Positions 1-8,830 of a stretch of DNA of 64,000 nucleotides are shown here, piece by piece; position 1 is the first letter of the stretch, and the number at the start of each line of letters is the position of its first letter. The stretch is taken from NCBI GenBank assembly GCA_014651175.1, contig BMWJ01000015.1, forward strand, positions 62,001 to 126,000, in the 5' to 3' direction. A program made the translations under genes and the position numbers. The notes under the pieces were generated by a model that worked only from the letters and a program-made list of their open reading frames with translations, was not told the DNA's origin and made no database searches. The DNA comes from Streptomyces clavifer. Its GTDB lineage: Bacteria; Actinomycetota; Actinomycetes; Streptomycetales; Streptomycetaceae.

Positions 1-1086
1 GAGAAGAAGCACCCGAAGGTCGACGTCAAGTACGTCAGCGTCCCCTTCGGCGAGGCGCAGAACAAGTTCAAGAACGCCGCGCAGGCCGGCTCCGGTGCCC
101 CGGACGTCATCCGCTCCGAGGTCGCCTGGACCCCCGACTTCGCGAACCTCGGCTACCTCGCGCCGCTGGACGGCACCAGCGCGCTGAAGGACGAGAAGGA
201 CTTCCTCGCGCAGGCCGCCGCGTCGACCAAGTACGACGGCAAGACCTACGCGGTTCCGCAGGTCATCGACTCCATGGGCGTCTTCTACAACAAGAAGATC
301 TTCAAGGAGGCCGGCGTCGAGCCGCCCGCGACCATCGCGGACCTGAAGGCCGTCTCCAAGAAGATCAAGGACAAGACCGGCAAGACCGGTCTCTACCTGC
401 GCGGCGACGACCCGTACTACTTCCTGTCCTTCCTCTACGGCGAGGGCGGCGACCTGGTCAACGCCAAGGACAAGGCCGTCACCGTGGACAGCCCCGAGGG
501 CGTCAAGGCGTTCAAGGTCGTCAAGGACCTGGTCGACTCCGGCACGGCGAAGACGGACGCCACGGACGGCTGGGAGAACATGATGCAGTCGTTCAAGAAC
601 GGCGACGTCGCGATGATGATCAACGGTCCGTGGGCCGTCGGCGACACGCTGACCGGCAAGGAGTTCACCGACAAGGCGAACCTGGGCATCTCCACGGTGC
701 CGGCCGGCTCGGCCGCGCAGGGCGCCCCGCAGGGCGGCCACAACCTCGCCGTCTACGCGGGCTCCAAGAACCTGGACGCCTCGTACGCCTTCGTCGAGTA
801 CATGACCTCGGTGGAGAGCCAGGCGCAGACCGCCGGTGAGCTGAACCTGCTCCCGACCCGCACCTCGGTGTACTCCAAGCAGGAGGCCGCGGACAGCGAG
901 ATCGTGCAGTTCTTCAAGCCGGTCGTCGAGACCGCCGTCGAGCGCCCCTGGATCCCCGAGGCGGGCAGCCTCTTCGCCCCGCTCGGCACCGAGTACACCA
1001 AGGTCCTCACCGGCCAGACCACGCCCGAGAAGGGCGCCAAGGCGACCGGCGACTCCTACCGCAAGCTCCTCGAGGGCTGGAAGTAA
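1..1086 (+). CDS. malE: Maltose/maltodextrin ABC transporter substrate-binding protein (5' end outside window)
   Basis: The reading frame is open from the first base, so the N-terminus with its lipoprotein signal lies upstream of the window; 361 residues are visible. The sequence is a family 1 extracellular solute-binding protein: aromatic and acidic sugar-site residues, a segment reading MMINGPWAVGD near residues 205-215 and the usual C-terminal helix ending in LLEGWK. It should capture maltose or maltodextrins outside the membrane and pass them to the two permeases that follow. malF begins 21 bases after the stop, and an alpha-glucosidase, amylase and pullulanase lie nearby, which supports maltodextrin rather than another sugar. 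No ATPase gene is present; streptomycete sugar importers of this type commonly use the shared MsiK ATPase, which is inference here. Confidence 0.9.
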   Translation, partial: EKKHPKVDVKYVSVPFGEAQNKFKNAAQAGSGAPDVIRSEVAWTPDFANLGYLAPLDGTSALKDEKDFLAQAAASTKYDGKTYAVPQVIDSMGVFYNKKIFKEAGVEPPATIADLKAVSKKIKDKTGKTGLYLRGDDPYYFLSFLYGEGGDLVNAKDKAVTVDSPEGVKAFKVVKDLVDSGTAKTDATDGWENMMQSFKNGDVAMMINGPWAVGDTLTGKEFTDKANLGISTVPAGSAAQGAPQGGHNLAVYAGSKNLDASYAFVEYMTSVESQAQTAGELNLLPTRTSVYSKQEAADSEIVQFFKPVVETAVERPWIPEAGSLFAPLGTEYTKVLTGQTTPEKGAKATGDSYRKLLEGWK

Positions 1087-1107
1087 CCCAGGAAGGCAGG
1101 CCGGCTG

Positions 1108-2124
1108 ATGGCTGTCCACACCAGCCAGTCGGTGGCGAAGGCCGCGGGCGACGATGTCGCCCGCGGCCGGAGCCGCGGTACTGGCAACCCCCCGCCGCCG
1201 AGCAGGCTCCGGCGGGCTCTCTCGGTCCACTGGTACGCCTGGACCATGGTCGCCCCGGTCGTGATCGTGATCGGCGTGATCATCGGGTATCCGCTGTTCC
1301 GCGGCCTCTGGCTGTCGCTGACCAACGCGGACGAGCGCAACGTCGCCCGGTCGATCGGCGTCAACGAGATCCCCGCCACCTACGAGTTCGTGGGTGTGGA
1401 CAACTACGTCGACGCACTGACGGGCGGCCAGTTCCTCAGTACGCTCGGCTGGACGCTGGTGTGGACGGTCTCCTGCGTGGGCGTCACCTTCTGCCTCGGC
1501 ATGGCCCTCGCCAACATCCTCAACCGCAAGATCGCCGGACGCTCCGCCTACCGCATGGCCCTGATCCTGCCCTGGGCCATCCCCGGCTTCGTCTCGGTGT
1601 TCGCCTGGCGCTTCCTCTACAACGAGGACCGCGGGCTGCTGAACAAGCTCCTCACCGGGAGCGGCTTCGACGGCATACCCTGGCTGAACGACCCGACCTG
1701 GGCCAAGTTCTCCGTCATCGCGGTCAACGTCTGGCTCGGCGTGCCGTTCATCATGGTCGCCCTCCTCGGCGGGCTCCAGTCGATCCCCTCGGAGCAGTAC
1801 GAGGCCGCCGAGATGGACGGCGCCACCGCCTGGCAGCGGTTCCGCCACGTCACGCTCCCCGGACTGCGCCCGGTGTCCACCACGGTGATCCTGCTCTCCA
1901 CCATCTGGACCTTCAACATGTTCCCGGTGATCTTCCTGCTGACGCGCGGCGGACCCGGTGAGGCCACCCAGATCCTGGTCACCCAGGCGTACAAATTCTC
2001 CTTCGAGATCAGCCCGCGCGACTTCGCGCAGTCCTCCACCTGGGGCGTGCTGATCCTCGTCCTCCTGATGCTCTTCGCCGTGGTCTACCGGCGAGTGCTC
2101 CGCACGCAGGGAGACAACTGGTGA
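1108..2124 (+). CDS. malF: Maltodextrin ABC transporter permease MalF
   Basis: The product is a 338-residue integral membrane protein with about six predicted segments, the first near residues 45-70. It carries the binding-protein-dependent permease signature (EAA loop) around residues 230-255, reading EQYEAAEMDGA and then LPGLRP, where the ATPase subunit docks. The ATG is preceded by a GGAAGG-type ribosome site. The gene lies between the binding-protein gene and malG and ends in a 4-base GTGA overlap with malG, so translational coupling is likely. The N-terminus has a cytoplasmic Arg/Pro-rich tail of about 40 residues before the first membrane segment, as in many actinobacterial MalF proteins. 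Confidence 0.93.
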   Translation: MAVHTSQSVAKAAGDDVARGRSRGTGNPPPPSRLRRALSVHWYAWTMVAPVVIVIGVIIGYPLFRGLWLSLTNADERNVARSIGVNEIPATYEFVGVDNYVDALTGGQFLSTLGWTLVWTVSCVGVTFCLGMALANILNRKIAGRSAYRMALILPWAIPGFVSVFAWRFLYNEDRGLLNKLLTGSGFDGIPWLNDPTWAKFSVIAVNVWLGVPFIMVALLGGLQSIPSEQYEAAEMDGATAWQRFRHVTLPGLRPVSTTVILLSTIWTFNMFPVIFLLTRGGPGEATQILVTQAYKFSFEISPRDFAQSSTWGVLILVLLMLFAVVYRRVLRTQGDNW

Positions 2125-2999
2125 CCACCTTGACGGAAACCAACGCCCGGCACGCCGTCCGCAAGCCCCGGCTGCGCGGCGACCGCTCCCCGGCCGCCTC
2201 GGTGGTCCTGCACCTCACGCTGATCGTCGCGTCCGTGATCGCGGTCTTCCCGGTGCTGTGGGTGCTGCTGACCTCGCTGAAGCCCGCGAAGTTCGCCACG
2301 ACGACGGACTTCTTCAAGGAAACGACCTTCGAGAACTACTCGAACCTGATCAAGGACACCGAGTTCCTGACCTGGTTCGGCAACTCCGTGGTCATCGCGG
2401 GCCTCACCACCGTCCTCGGTGTCTTCGTCTCCGCCACCACCGGTTACGCCGTCAGCCGCTTCCGGTTCCCCGGCAAGCGCGGACTGATGTGGACGCTGCT
2501 GATCACCCAGATGTTCCCGGTCGCCGTCCTCATCGTGCCGATCTACAACATCATGGCGAGCATGGGCCTGCTGAACCAGCCGGCCGGTCTCGTCATCACC
2601 TACCTCACCATCTCGGTGCCGTTCTGCGCCTGGATGATGAAGGGCTTCTTCGACACGATCCCGCGTGAGATCGACGAGTCGGGACAGGTTGACGGCCTCA
2701 CCCCGTTCGGCACGTTCTGGCGCCTCATCCTGCCGCTGGCCAAGCCCGGCCTCGCCGTCACCGCCTTCTACTCCTTCATCACCGCCTGGGGCGAGGTGGC
2801 GTACGCCTCCGCCTTCATGGTCGGTGACGAGAACCTCACCCTGGCCGGCGGACTGCAGAAGTTCGTCAACCAGTACGGCGCCCAGTGGGGCCCGATGACC
2901 GCGGCGTCCGTGCTCATCGCGATCCCGGCCGCACTGGTCTTCCTCTTCGCGCAGAAGCACCTGGTCACCGGCATGTCCGCCGGAGCCGTCAAGGGCTGA
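2121..2999 (+). CDS. malG: Maltodextrin ABC transporter permease MalG
   Basis: This is a 292-residue permease partner of MalF, with about six membrane segments and the EAA-loop region near residues 180-210 (EIDESGQVDGL, then LPLAKPG). The GTG start overlaps the malF stop codon by four bases, with a GGGAGA ribosome site inside the malF 3' end. MalF and MalG together form the membrane channel for the importer. A gap of 98 bases without any hairpin separates it from the alpha-glucosidase gene, so one transcript through the enzyme is plausible. Confidence 0.93.
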   Translation: MTTLTETNARHAVRKPRLRGDRSPAASVVLHLTLIVASVIAVFPVLWVLLTSLKPAKFATTTDFFKETTFENYSNLIKDTEFLTWFGNSVVIAGLTTVLGVFVSATTGYAVSRFRFPGKRGLMWTLLITQMFPVAVLIVPIYNIMASMGLLNQPAGLVITYLTISVPFCAWMMKGFFDTIPREIDESGQVDGLTPFGTFWRLILPLAKPGLAVTAFYSFITAWGEVAYASAFMVGDENLTLAGGLQKFVNQYGAQWGPMTAASVLIAIPAALVFLFAQKHLVTGMSAGAVKG

Positions 3000-3097
3000 C
3001 CGCGCGCTCGAACCCGTACGACCGCACCCCGTCACGGCGGCGCCGGATCCCCGACCAGGTCCCGGCGCCGCTCCCCACCCAGACACCCAGGGACGAC

Positions 3098-4774
3098 ATG
3101 ACCCAGCACCTCGCTGCCCCCTCCACCGGCACGTCCGCCGACGCCCCGGGCCACCGCACCGGCTGGTGGCAGGACGCGGTGATCTACCAGGTCTATCCAC
3201 GGAGCTTCGCCGACGGCAACGGCGACGGCATGGGCGATCTCGCGGGCGTCACCGCCCGGCTCCCCTATCTCAGGGACCTCGGCGTCGACGCCGTCTGGCT
3301 CAGTCCCTTCTACGCCTCGCCGCAGGCCGACGCGGGCTACGACGTCGCCGACTACCGGGCCATCGACCCGATGTTCGGCACCCTCCTGGACGCCGACGCC
3401 CTGATCCGGGACGCCCACGATCTGGGTCTGCGCATCATCGTCGACCTGGTGCCCAACCACTCCTCCGACCAGCACGAGTGGTTCAAGCGCGCCCTCGCCG
3501 AGGGCCCCGGCTCCGCGCTGCGGGACCGCTACCACTTCCTCCCCGGCAAGGGCACCGACGGCGAACTCCCGCCCAACGACTGGGAGTCGATCTTCGGCGG
3601 TCCCGCCTGGACCCGGACCACGGACCCGGACGGCACTCCGGGCGACTGGTACCTGCACCTCTTCGCGCCCGAGCAGCCCGACTTCAACTGGGAGCGCCCG
3701 GCCGTCGCCGACGAGTTCCGCTCGATCCTGCGCTTCTGGCTCGACATGGGCGTCGACGGCTTCCGTGTCGACGTCGCCCACGGCCTCGTCAAGGCGGAGG
3801 GGCTGCCGGACCTGGGATCGCACGACCAGCTGAAGCTGCTGGGCAACGATGTCATGCCGTTCTTCGACCAGGACGGTGTGCACGAGATCTACCGCAGCTG
3901 GCGCGTCATCCTCGACGAGTACCCCGGTGAGCGCATCGCCGTCGCCGAGGCATGGACCCCCACCGTCGAGCGCACCGCCAACTACGTGCGCCCCGACGAG
4001 ATGCACCAGGCCTTCAACTTCCAGTACCTGTCGACCGCCTGGGACGCGGCCGAACTGCGCAAGGTCATCGACACCTCGCTCGACGCCATGCGCCCGGTCG
4101 GCGCCCCCACCACCTGGGTGCTGTCCAACCACGACGTCACCCGGCACGCCACCCGCTTCGCCAACCCGCCGGGTCTCGGCACCCAGATCCGTACCGCCGG
4201 TGACCGGGTGGCGGGACTGCGCAGGGCACGCGCCGCGACCCTGCTGATGCTCGCACTGCCCGGCTCCGCCTACGTCTACCAGGGCGAGGAGCTCGGCCTG
4301 CCGGACGTCACCGACCTGCCCGACGAAGCCCGCCAGGACCCGTCGTTCTTCCGCGCCGAGGGACAGGACGGCTTCCGCGACGGATGCCGGGTGCCGATCC
4401 CGTGGACCCGCGGGGGCAGCTCGTACGGCTTCGGCGACGGCGGCAGCTGGCTGCCCCAGCCCGACAGCTGGGGCGAGCTCTCCGTCGAGGCGCAGACCGG
4501 CACGGAGGGCTCCACGCTGGAGCTGTACCGCGCCGCGATCGCCGCCCGCCGCGCACACCCGGGCCTCGGCGCCGGCACGGACGTCACCTGGCTGGACGCT
4601 CCCGAGGGCGTGCTCGTCCTGAGCCGTCCCGGCTTCGTCTGCACCGTCAACACGACGGGCGCCCCGGTACGGATGACGGCCCCCGGCGCCCTGCTGCTGG
4701 CCAGCAACCCCGTGACCGTCGAAGGCGACACCTTCGACCTGCCCGCCGACACCACGGTGTGGTGGACGGTGTGA
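3098..4774 (+). CDS. aglA: Intracellular GH13 alpha-glucosidase (oligo-1,6/alpha-1,4-glucosidase type)
   Basis: The 558-residue protein has no signal peptide and starts its catalytic barrel with a segment reading DAVIYQVYPRSF. The GH13 catalytic triad is visible: Asp225 (FRVDVAHG), Glu284 (VAEAW) and Asp346 (LSNHD). The family hydrolyses terminal alpha-glucosidic bonds of short maltodextrins in the cytoplasm, which fits its place right behind malEFG. The ATG at 3098 was chosen because upstream in-frame codons read through malG in another frame and the conserved domain starts about 25 residues in. Its TGA overlaps the GTG of the LacI-type regulator by four bases. Exact bond preference (alpha-1,4 against alpha-1,6) cannot be read from sequence alone. 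Confidence 0.92.
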   Translation: MTQHLAAPSTGTSADAPGHRTGWWQDAVIYQVYPRSFADGNGDGMGDLAGVTARLPYLRDLGVDAVWLSPFYASPQADAGYDVADYRAIDPMFGTLLDADALIRDAHDLGLRIIVDLVPNHSSDQHEWFKRALAEGPGSALRDRYHFLPGKGTDGELPPNDWESIFGGPAWTRTTDPDGTPGDWYLHLFAPEQPDFNWERPAVADEFRSILRFWLDMGVDGFRVDVAHGLVKAEGLPDLGSHDQLKLLGNDVMPFFDQDGVHEIYRSWRVILDEYPGERIAVAEAWTPTVERTANYVRPDEMHQAFNFQYLSTAWDAAELRKVIDTSLDAMRPVGAPTTWVLSNHDVTRHATRFANPPGLGTQIRTAGDRVAGLRRARAATLLMLALPGSAYVYQGEELGLPDVTDLPDEARQDPSFFRAEGQDGFRDGCRVPIPWTRGGSSYGFGDGGSWLPQPDSWGELSVEAQTGTEGSTLELYRAAIAARRAHPGLGAGTDVTWLDAPEGVLVLSRPGFVCTVNTTGAPVRMTAPGALLLASNPVTVEGDTFDLPADTTVWWTV

Positions 4775-5817
4775 CCGTCCCCGCACCCAGGACCGGACCG
4801 GCGCTGCGGCTCTCCGACATCGCCGGTCAGGCCGCGGTCAGCGAGGCCACCGTCAGCCGGGTGCTCAACGGGAAGCCGGGCGTCGCGGACACCACGCGTC
4901 AGCGGGTGCTCGCGGCGCTCGACATCCTGGGCTACGAACGCCCGGTACGGCTGCGGCAGCGCAGCGCCGGGCTGATCGGACTGGTGACTCCCGAGCTCAC
5001 CAACCCGATCTTCCCGGCGTTCGCCCAGTCCGTGGAGCAGGTCCTCGCAGGGCACGGCTACACCCCCGTGCTCTGCACCCAACTGCCCGGCGGCGCCACC
5101 GAGGACGAGCTGGTCGAACAGCTCGTCGAGCGTGGCGTCGGCGGGATCGTGTTCCTCTCCGGGCTGCACGCGGACACGTCGGCGGATCCGGCACGCTACG
5201 CCGCGCTCGCCGACCGCGGCGTGCCGTTCGTCCTGATCAACGGCTACAACGAACGCATCAGCGCCCCGTTCGTCTCGCCCGACGACCAGGCCGCCGTACG
5301 CATGGCCGTCAGCCATCTCGCCGAGCTCGGCCACCGCCGGATCGGCCTGGCCATCGGACCGCAGCGCTACGTGCCCTCCCGGCGCAAGGCGGACGGCTTC
5401 GTGGACGCGGCCGTGGACGTCCTCGGGATGGAACGCGCGGAGGCCGAACTCCTGGTGTGCTCGACGCTGTTCAGCGTCGAGGGGGGCCAGGTCGCGGCAG
5501 GCGCCCTGCTCGACCGCGGCTGCACCGGCATCGTCTGCGGCAGCGACCTGATGGCGCTGGGCGTGGTCCGGGCGGCCCGGGGGAGGGGCCTCGACGTCCC
5601 CCGCGACATCTCCGTCGTCGGCTTCGACGACTCGCAGCTCATCGCGTTCACCGACCCGCCGCTGACCACCGTGCGCCAGCCGGTGCAGGCGATGGCGGCG
5701 GCGGCCGTGGGCGCCCTGCTGGAGGAGATCGGCGGAAGTCCCGTGCAGCGCACGGAGTACGTGTTCCAGCCCGAGCTCGTGGTGCGCGGGTCGACGGCGG
5801 CGGTGCGGAACGCCTGA
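4771..5817 (+). CDS. LacI-family transcriptional regulator of the maltodextrin operon
   Basis: The 348-residue product has a LacI helix-turn-helix at about residues 13-60 (LSDIAGQAAVSEATVSRVLNG) followed by a periplasmic-binding-protein-like sensor domain with the usual late motif VVGFDDSQL. The GTG start overlaps the alpha-glucosidase stop as GTGA, so it is coupled to the catabolic genes and is probably their sugar-responsive repressor. In model streptomycetes the maltose regulator MalR lies beside malEFG; whether this gene is the functional MalR or a second LacI protein cannot be decided because the region upstream of malE is missing. A strong hairpin follows the stop. Confidence 0.88.
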   Translation: MTVPAPRTGPALRLSDIAGQAAVSEATVSRVLNGKPGVADTTRQRVLAALDILGYERPVRLRQRSAGLIGLVTPELTNPIFPAFAQSVEQVLAGHGYTPVLCTQLPGGATEDELVEQLVERGVGGIVFLSGLHADTSADPARYAALADRGVPFVLINGYNERISAPFVSPDDQAAVRMAVSHLAELGHRRIGLAIGPQRYVPSRRKADGFVDAAVDVLGMERAEAELLVCSTLFSVEGGQVAAGALLDRGCTGIVCGSDLMALGVVRAARGRGLDVPRDISVVGFDDSQLIAFTDPPLTTVRQPVQAMAAAAVGALLEEIGGSPVQRTEYVFQPELVVRGSTAAVRNA

Positions 5818-5833
5818 AGCGCGGTGCGTCGTG

Positions 5834-5859
5834 GGGCCGGGTCCGGGGGGACCCGGCCC
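5834..5859 (+). terminator. Hairpin terminator after the LacI gene
   Basis: A perfect 11-bp stem (GGGCCGGGTCC and its complement) with a 4-base GGGG loop lies 17 bases after the regulator stop. It should end the malEFG-agl-lacI transcript. Confidence 0.75.
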
Positions 5860-6010
5860 TTCCGCGTTCCGGCGCCGGGGAGCGCGCGTGCGGCGAGTGC
5901 GGTCCCGCGGACGATCCGGCATTCCCTGCCAAGGGCTGTCGATTCGACCGGACCGTTCCATGAGTGTTGTCGTGAACCTTGCAAAGCATCCCCGCTCTTG
6001 GTTCCCTTCC

Positions 6011-6029
6011 GTTAGGAAAGTTTCCTAAC
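6011..6029. promoter_or_regulatory. 19-bp palindromic operator before the endoglucanase gene
   Basis: Two perfect 9-bp arms, GTTAGGAAA and TTTCCTAAC, flank one central base. The site lies 29 bases before the endoglucanase ATG. The core GGAAAnTTTCC resembles GAAAnTTTC palindromes found before secreted polysaccharide-degrading enzyme genes in streptomycetes; the cognate protein is not known to me. It is not the CebR box (TGGGAGCGCTCCCA). Confidence 0.7.
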
Positions 6030-6057
6030 TGGCAGTCCTTGTGAACGGAGCCCCCCC

Positions 6058-7506
6058 ATGAGCCCGGCACGCTTTCGGATACGCCCAGTCGCTGCCGCGA
6101 TCGGCGGCGCCTTACTCTTCGCCCTCACCATCACCGCCGCACCGGCCGCACCGGCCGCACCGGCCGCGCCCGCCCCGGACCGAACGGCAGCCACCGCCGG
6201 ACCCCAGGCGCAGGCAGCCGCCGGGCTGACCGCGGAGATCACCCGGACGTCCACCTGGGACAGCGGCTACGGCGCCGCCGTGACCCTCACCAACAACGGA
6301 GACACGGCGGTGAACGGCTGGACCGTCGAGTTCGACCTCCCGGCCGGGACGGACGTCTCCACCCACTGGTCCGCCACCAAGACCCGGCAGGGGCAGCACT
6401 ACACCTTCACCCACGTCTCCTACAACGGCGCCGTCGCCCCCGGCCGGGCGGCGAGCTTCGGCTTCAACGCCAGCGGTCCCGGGTCGCCCCTCAACTGCAC
6501 CATCAACGGCGCGCCCTGTGAGGGCGGCGGCACCACCGAGCCGCCGACCGAGCCGCCTGCCGCCGCGAGCCCGGTCGCCGTCAACGGACAGCTCACCGTC
6601 TGCGGTACCAAGCTCTGCAACGAGCACGGCAACCCCATCCAGCTGCGCGGCATGAGCAGCCACGGCACGCAGTGGTACCCGCAGTGCCTCACCGGAGGCT
6701 CGCTGGACGCCTTGGCGAACGACTGGAAGGCCGACGTCCTGCGCGTCTCCACGTACGTACAGGAGGACGGCTACGAGACCGACCCCGAGCACTTCACGAA
6801 CCTCGCGAACACCCTCATCCAGCAGGCGACCGACCGCGGAATGTACGTCATCGTCGACTGGCACATGCTCAGCCCGGGTGACCCGAACGCCAACCTCGCC
6901 AACGCGCGGAAGTTCTTCACCGACATCGCGAACCGCAACAAGACGAAGAGCAACATCCTCTACGAGATCGCCAACGAACCCAGTGGCGTGAGCTGGCCGC
7001 AGATCAAGAGCTACGCGGAGCAGATCATCCCGGTCATCAGGAACATCGACTCCAACGCCCCCGTGCTCGTCGGCACCCGGGCCTGGTCCTCGTTCGGCGT
7101 GTCCGAAGGGGCCGGTGAATCCGAGGTCGTGAACAACCAGGTCAGGGCCTCCAACATCATGTACACCTTCCACTTCTACGCCGACTCGCACCGCGACGAG
7201 TACCTGGCGACCCTCTCCCGGGCCGCCGACAAGCTCCCCGTGTTCGTCACCGAGTTCGGCACCCAGAACTACTCGGGCGAGGGGGACAACGACTTCGCCA
7301 TGTCCCAGCGCTACCTCGACCTGATGCAGGCCAAGAAGATCAGCTGGGTCAACTGGAACTTCTCCGACGACCACCGCTCGGGTGCCGTCTTCAAGACCGG
7401 CACCTGCGACAGCGGGGGACCCTGGGCCGGCACCTCGTCACTGAAGCCCGCGGGTGTCTGGATCCGTGACCGGATCAGGACCCCGGACGCCTTCCCGACC
7501 GGCTGA
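6058..7506 (+). CDS. Secreted GH5 endoglucanase with N-terminal CBM2-like module
   Basis: The 482-residue protein starts with a long twin-region signal peptide (basic start, hydrophobic stretch to about residue 30, Ala-Pro repeats). Residues about 56-155 form a family 2-type cellulose-binding module with the expected Trp residues and bounding Cys. A Thr/Glu/Pro linker (158-170) leads to a GH5 catalytic domain at about 172-475. The acid/base is Glu307 in ANEPSG and the nucleophile is Glu399 in VTEFGT. It should cut cellulose internally outside the cell. Codon 19 (6112-6114) is TTA, the rare leucine codon that makes expression depend on the bldA tRNA in Streptomyces. The ribosome site ACGGAG lies 7 bases before the ATG. 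The module order (CBM first) is common in this family. Confidence 0.93.
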   Translation: MSPARFRIRPVAAAIGGALLFALTITAAPAAPAAPAAPAPDRTAATAGPQAQAAAGLTAEITRTSTWDSGYGAAVTLTNNGDTAVNGWTVEFDLPAGTDVSTHWSATKTRQGQHYTFTHVSYNGAVAPGRAASFGFNASGPGSPLNCTINGAPCEGGGTTEPPTEPPAAASPVAVNGQLTVCGTKLCNEHGNPIQLRGMSSHGTQWYPQCLTGGSLDALANDWKADVLRVSTYVQEDGYETDPEHFTNLANTLIQQATDRGMYVIVDWHMLSPGDPNANLANARKFFTDIANRNKTKSNILYEIANEPSGVSWPQIKSYAEQIIPVIRNIDSNAPVLVGTRAWSSFGVSEGAGESEVVNNQVRASNIMYTFHFYADSHRDEYLATLSRAADKLPVFVTEFGTQNYSGEGDNDFAMSQRYLDLMQAKKISWVNWNFSDDHRSGAVFKTGTCDSGGPWAGTSSLKPAGVWIRDRIRTPDAFPTG

Positions 7507-7519
7507 CCCTGCCCGTCCG

Positions 7520-7553
7520 CCTGCTGCCCGGGGCCTCCCCCTCGGGCAGCAGG
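7520..7553 (+). terminator. Hairpin terminator after the endoglucanase gene
   Basis: A perfect 11-bp stem (CCTGCTGCCCG and its complement) encloses a 12-base loop, 13 bases after the stop. It sits between convergent genes and may serve both strands. Confidence 0.75.
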
Positions 7554-7605
7554 TGACGGCGGGTCGGTCAGGCGGTGCGGGACCCGGGTCGCTGGTGCGG
7601 GAGGG

Positions 7606-7815
7606 TCAGCGCTCGGAGGTGTACGTCACGAAGGCTTTCCACGTGGTGGGGGTGAAGCCGAGGTGGGGGCCGGCGGCGCTCTTGGAGTCACGGACACGGA
7701 TCCGGTCAGCGGCGGGCGCCACCTCGATGCAGTCAGCCTCGCTGCTGTTGCTGCTGTAACTGCTCTTGAACCAGTTCAGCTCATGAACGCCCTCGGCGGA
7801 GAGCTCGCTGATCAT
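7606..7815 (-). CDS. DUF397 small protein
   Basis: The 69-residue product carries the DUF397 pattern: WFKSSYSS near residue 15, then a Cys-Ile-Glu-Val strand, VRDSK and a terminal WKAFV segment. DUF397 proteins are encoded next to WhiJ-like regulators in streptomycetes, as in the whiJ and abaA loci, and are thought to work with them in developmental control; some pairs behave like toxin-antitoxin modules. Its start overlaps the stop of the upstream helix-turn-helix gene by four bases (ATGA), so the pair is translated together. Confidence 0.9.
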   Translation of the reverse strand: MISELSAEGVHELNWFKSSYSSNSSEADCIEVAPAADRIRVRDSKSAAGPHLGFTPTTWKAFVTYTSER

Positions 7816-8690
7816 GTTTCTCCCAGGAGTTGCTCGATGAAGGCCAGCGACTCACGAGGGGCGAGAGCCTGGGCCCGGATCATGCCATATCGCAGCTCAA
7901 GGATTCGAAGCTGCCTCGGATCGGAGACCGCCCGACCGTTGAACGCTCCATCAGAGCGCCCAAGGGCAGACCCGTCCTTGAACTTCAGCACCTGCGTCTC
8001 CCCATGCATTCCGGCATGCTCGTCGCGGTCGATCGGCATGACCTGGATGGCTACATTCCGCAACTTGCCTACTGATAGCAGGTGTTCGAGCTGGCGGCGC
8101 AGAACCATTGTGCCCCCAAGCGGACGCCGTAGCGTCGCTTCCTCCTGCACGAAACTGAGTGCTGGAGCTGGGATCCGCTCGAAGACCGCTTGCCTGGCCA
8201 CGCGCGCCGCGACCGCTTGCTCGATTTCATCCGGTTGGTACGGGGGGAGCCGCATCTCGAACAACGCCCTCGCATACTCGGCTGTCTGAAGCAGCCCGTG
8301 CAGGTTGTGATCTCCGTACGCCAAAAGCTCGACAGCCTGCGCTTCCAGCCTGGCCAGGTCCCGAACCTTCTTCGGGTACCTGACCTCCGCCAGCTCCCGC
8401 TTCATCAGGGCGAGCTTCCCGCCCGCCCCCAGCACCTCGTCCGCCCGGTCCAGGAACTCCGGCCGGGGGATGCGACGACCGCCCTCCACCTTGAAGACGA
8501 GGTCCTCGCCGTACCCGATCGCGGCCCCGAACTCACCCGCCCGCATGCCCGCCGCCTCCCGCCAGGCCTTGACCTGGCGGCCCACCGTGGCGGCCATGGC
8601 TACCCCGGACTCGTCATCGGGATCGACCTCCCAGCCGGGCTCGTCCGCTCCGTCGTGCCCGTGTGCCGTATCCGCCTCGTCCACGCTCAT
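7812..8690 (-). CDS. WhiJ-like helix-turn-helix regulator with DUF5753 domain
   Basis: The 292-residue protein has an acidic N-terminal tail of about 30 residues, an XRE-type helix-turn-helix at about 33-90 (VGRQVKAWREAAGMRAGEFGAA) and a C-terminal DUF5753 sensor-like domain at about 105-285. Its stop overlaps the DUF397 gene, and an ATPase gene lies divergently 140 bases away. This three-gene layout recurs in many copies in streptomycete genomes. The family is linked to control of sporulation and antibiotic production; the target of this copy is unknown and is often its own divergent promoter region. Confidence 0.9.
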   Translation of the reverse strand: MSVDEADTAHGHDGADEPGWEVDPDDESGVAMAATVGRQVKAWREAAGMRAGEFGAAIGYGEDLVFKVEGGRRIPRPEFLDRADEVLGAGGKLALMKRELAEVRYPKKVRDLARLEAQAVELLAYGDHNLHGLLQTAEYARALFEMRLPPYQPDEIEQAVAARVARQAVFERIPAPALSFVQEEATLRRPLGGTMVLRRQLEHLLSVGKLRNVAIQVMPIDRDEHAGMHGETQVLKFKDGSALGRSDGAFNGRAVSDPRQLRILELRYGMIRAQALAPRESLAFIEQLLGET

Positions 8691-8830
8691 CCGTGCCCCA
8701 CTTCCGACGCGCCTGCCGTTCCAGCACCAACCTCTGTCGTCCCCCGCGAGTCACCCGGGACAGCCGGGACAGCACTGGACAAGGGCAGGACAATCACCGT
8801 ACGTAACCTGTCCATTGCTGTTCACGGTAC

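Noticed and set aside
4771-5817. Naming the LacI regulator malR
   Set aside because: The usual malR position next to malE is outside the window, so a second regulator cannot be excluded.
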